Below are positions 63,075-64,000 of a DNA stretch of 64,000 bases, one piece after another. The stretch is from Bacteroidales bacterium UBA3289. Its GTDB lineage: Bacteria; Bacteroidota; Bacteroidia; Bacteroidales; UBA932. The notes beneath the pieces were generated by a model. It did no database searches. It had not been told where the DNA came from and was given only the letters and a program-made list of their open reading frames with translations. Where the stretch lies: NCBI GenBank assembly GCA_002361625.1, contig DETL01000002.1, forward strand, positions 18,548 to 82,547, written 5' to 3'. The translations under genes and the position numbers were made by a program. Within the stretch, counting starts at the first letter, position 1, and each line of letters opens with the position of its first letter.

Positions 63075-64000
63075 ATGGCAGAAATCAGACTGAACAAACT
63101 CATCAAGCAATTCAACATCGGGTTGGATACCCTGGTGGACTTCCTCAACTCGAAGGGAGCCGGCATCGACAATCCAAACCCGAACATGAAGGTCTCCGAC
63201 GAGTATCTGGCCGACTTGCACAAGAAGTTCGGCAAGGACCTCGAGCTCAAGGAGGCCGCCGAGAAGGTGGATGTCAAACTGACGGAAATCCTGGACAAGG
63301 CCGCCAAGCGGCCCGCCGCCCGGGAGGAAGAGGACGACGAGTACGAGCCCGAGCGCGTGACCGTGATCAAGAGCAACAACCTCTCCCGCACGGTCGTGGA
63401 GCCGGAACCCGTGGCAGAGCCCGAACCGGAGCCCATCGTGGAGCCGGAGCCCGTGGCAGAGCCCGAACCGGAGCCCGTGGTGGAGCCGGAACCGGAGCCC
63501 GTGGTGGAGCCGGAACCCGTGGCAGAGCCCGAGCCGGAGCCGGTCGTAGAACCGGAACCCGTCGCCGAACCCGAGCCGGAACCGGTGGTCGAGCCCGAGC
63601 CCGTCGTGGAACCGGAACCCGTGGCAGAGCCCGAACCGGAGCCCGTCGCAGCACCCGAACCGGAAGAGAAGCCCGAACCCGTAGAAGAACCCGAGGCCGA
63701 ACCTGAACCCGCCGCAGAGCCTGAGACCGCCGTCCCCGCCGAGGAGACCCCTTCCGCCCCGACCCCCGCGGAAGCTCCCGCCCCCCAGGCCGGCACCCAG
63801 CTCAAGGTCGTCGGAAAGATCGACCTGACCCAGTTCGACCCCAAGAAGGGCAAGAAACGCGAACGCATCAAGGGCGGCGGATCCCAGAAGGTGGACGTCA
63901 CCAAGGTCCAGGCCGACCGGAATCCCAAGAAGGACGCCGGCAACAAGAACGGCGGCGCCAAGAAGCAGGACCAGGCCGCATCCGGCAAGGGCCGCAAGCG
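63075..64000 (+). CDS. infB: Translation initiation factor IF-2, N-terminal part, runs off window
   Basis: The frame opens at ATG 63075 (MAEIRLNKLIKQFNIGLDTL, IF2_N-type domain) and is still open at the window end, so about 308 residues are seen and the GTPase core is beyond. After a charged section (residues about 75-105) comes a long Glu/Pro/Val repeat (PEPVAEPEPEPVV units, about 110-225), then a Lys/Gly-rich linker (FDPKKGKKRERIKGGG). This disordered N-terminus is typical of Bacteroidota IF-2. 30 bases after nusA. Confidence 0.93.
   Translation, partial: MAEIRLNKLIKQFNIGLDTLVDFLNSKGAGIDNPNPNMKVSDEYLADLHKKFGKDLELKEAAEKVDVKLTEILDKAAKRPAAREEEDDEYEPERVTVIKSNNLSRTVVEPEPVAEPEPEPIVEPEPVAEPEPEPVVEPEPEPVVEPEPVAEPEPEPVVEPEPVAEPEPEPVVEPEPVVEPEPVAEPEPEPVAAPEPEEKPEPVEEPEAEPEPAAEPETAVPAEETPSAPTPAEAPAPQAGTQLKVVGKIDLTQFDPKKGKKRERIKGGGSQKVDVTKVQADRNPKKDAGNKNGGAKKQDQAASGKGRK

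Noticed and set aside
61149..63221. 690-residue antisense frame over rimP and nusA
   Set aside because: Housekeeping genes are certain on the plus strand.
63400..63720. Possible CRISPR or minisatellite array
   Set aside because: Repeats are in-frame EPEP codons without unique spacers.
63071..63997. Ser/Gly/Thr repeat protein on the minus strand
   Set aside because: It is the complement of the IF-2 Glu/Pro repeat; IF-2 continues past the window end and follows nusA.
1..64000. tRNA, rRNA or riboswitch genes
   Set aside because: Intergenic regions are short and no cloverleaf, TTCGA-type T-loop context or known riboswitch core was recognised by eye; a covariance-model scan would be decisive.

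Overview
The window is a high-GC (roughly 60%) Bacteroidales-type chromosome segment. Evidence for Bacteroidota: a SusC/SusD pair with a DUF3823 partner, a hybrid two-component system, repeated TAnnTTTG -7 promoter boxes with few Shine-Dalgarno sequences, the lpxD-lpxC-lpxA and rimP-nusA-infB orders, and a glutamate/proline-rich IF-2 N-terminus. Rikenellaceae or a related uncultured high-GC Bacteroidales family would fit, but sequence reading alone cannot fix the genus.

1-7.7 kb: two neighbouring sets of exported sugar-oxidation genes. The first (+) is a Gfo/Idh/MocA oxidoreductase, a DUF1080 3-keto-glycoside hydrolase-type lipoprotein and a sugar isomerase/epimerase-type lipoprotein. The second (-) is another isomerase/epimerase, another Tat-exported oxidoreductase and an unusual fusion of a tetrahaem NapC/NirT cytochrome with a formylglycine-generating-enzyme-like domain. 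A 664-base non-coding gap between them holds two terminators and a nested inverted-repeat element.

7.7-34.4 kb: a polysaccharide utilisation locus. It has two type-B carboxylesterases, three CE1-like esterases, SusC, SusD and DUF3823, a further alpha/beta hydrolase, two GH3 enzymes, a 1350-residue hybrid sensor/AraC regulator, a CE2-like deacetylase and a GH95 enzyme. The esterase load suggests a heavily acylated, fucose- or galactose-decorated glycan. A TTGAACA-type direct repeat at 20-21 bp spacing lies upstream of several of these genes and is a candidate operator for the hybrid regulator.

34.4-39.0 kb: creD-like membrane protein, ettA, and a Y-family polymerase overlapping a short YolD-like gene.

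39.0-44.6 kb: a clearly AT-richer island with a TPR/transmembrane/HTH regulator, a serpin lipoprotein, a small lipoprotein and a split HipA-type toxin-antitoxin operon (HipB-, HipS- and HipT-like) with three matching operator repeats.

44.7-64 kb: mostly housekeeping and envelope genes: a condensation-fold acyltransferase, an exported beta-sandwich protein, a lipid kinase, a FadL-like porin, an aromatic and Ser/Gly/Arg low-complexity lipoprotein, proS, DUF3078, tilS overlapping a serine-type sulfatase, an unidentified possible nuclease-fold protein, lpxD-lpxC-lpxA (LpxC lacks the FabZ fusion usual in this phylum), a WbqC-like gene, rimP, nusA and the start of infB. No tRNA, rRNA, CRISPR array, transposase or integrase was recognised.
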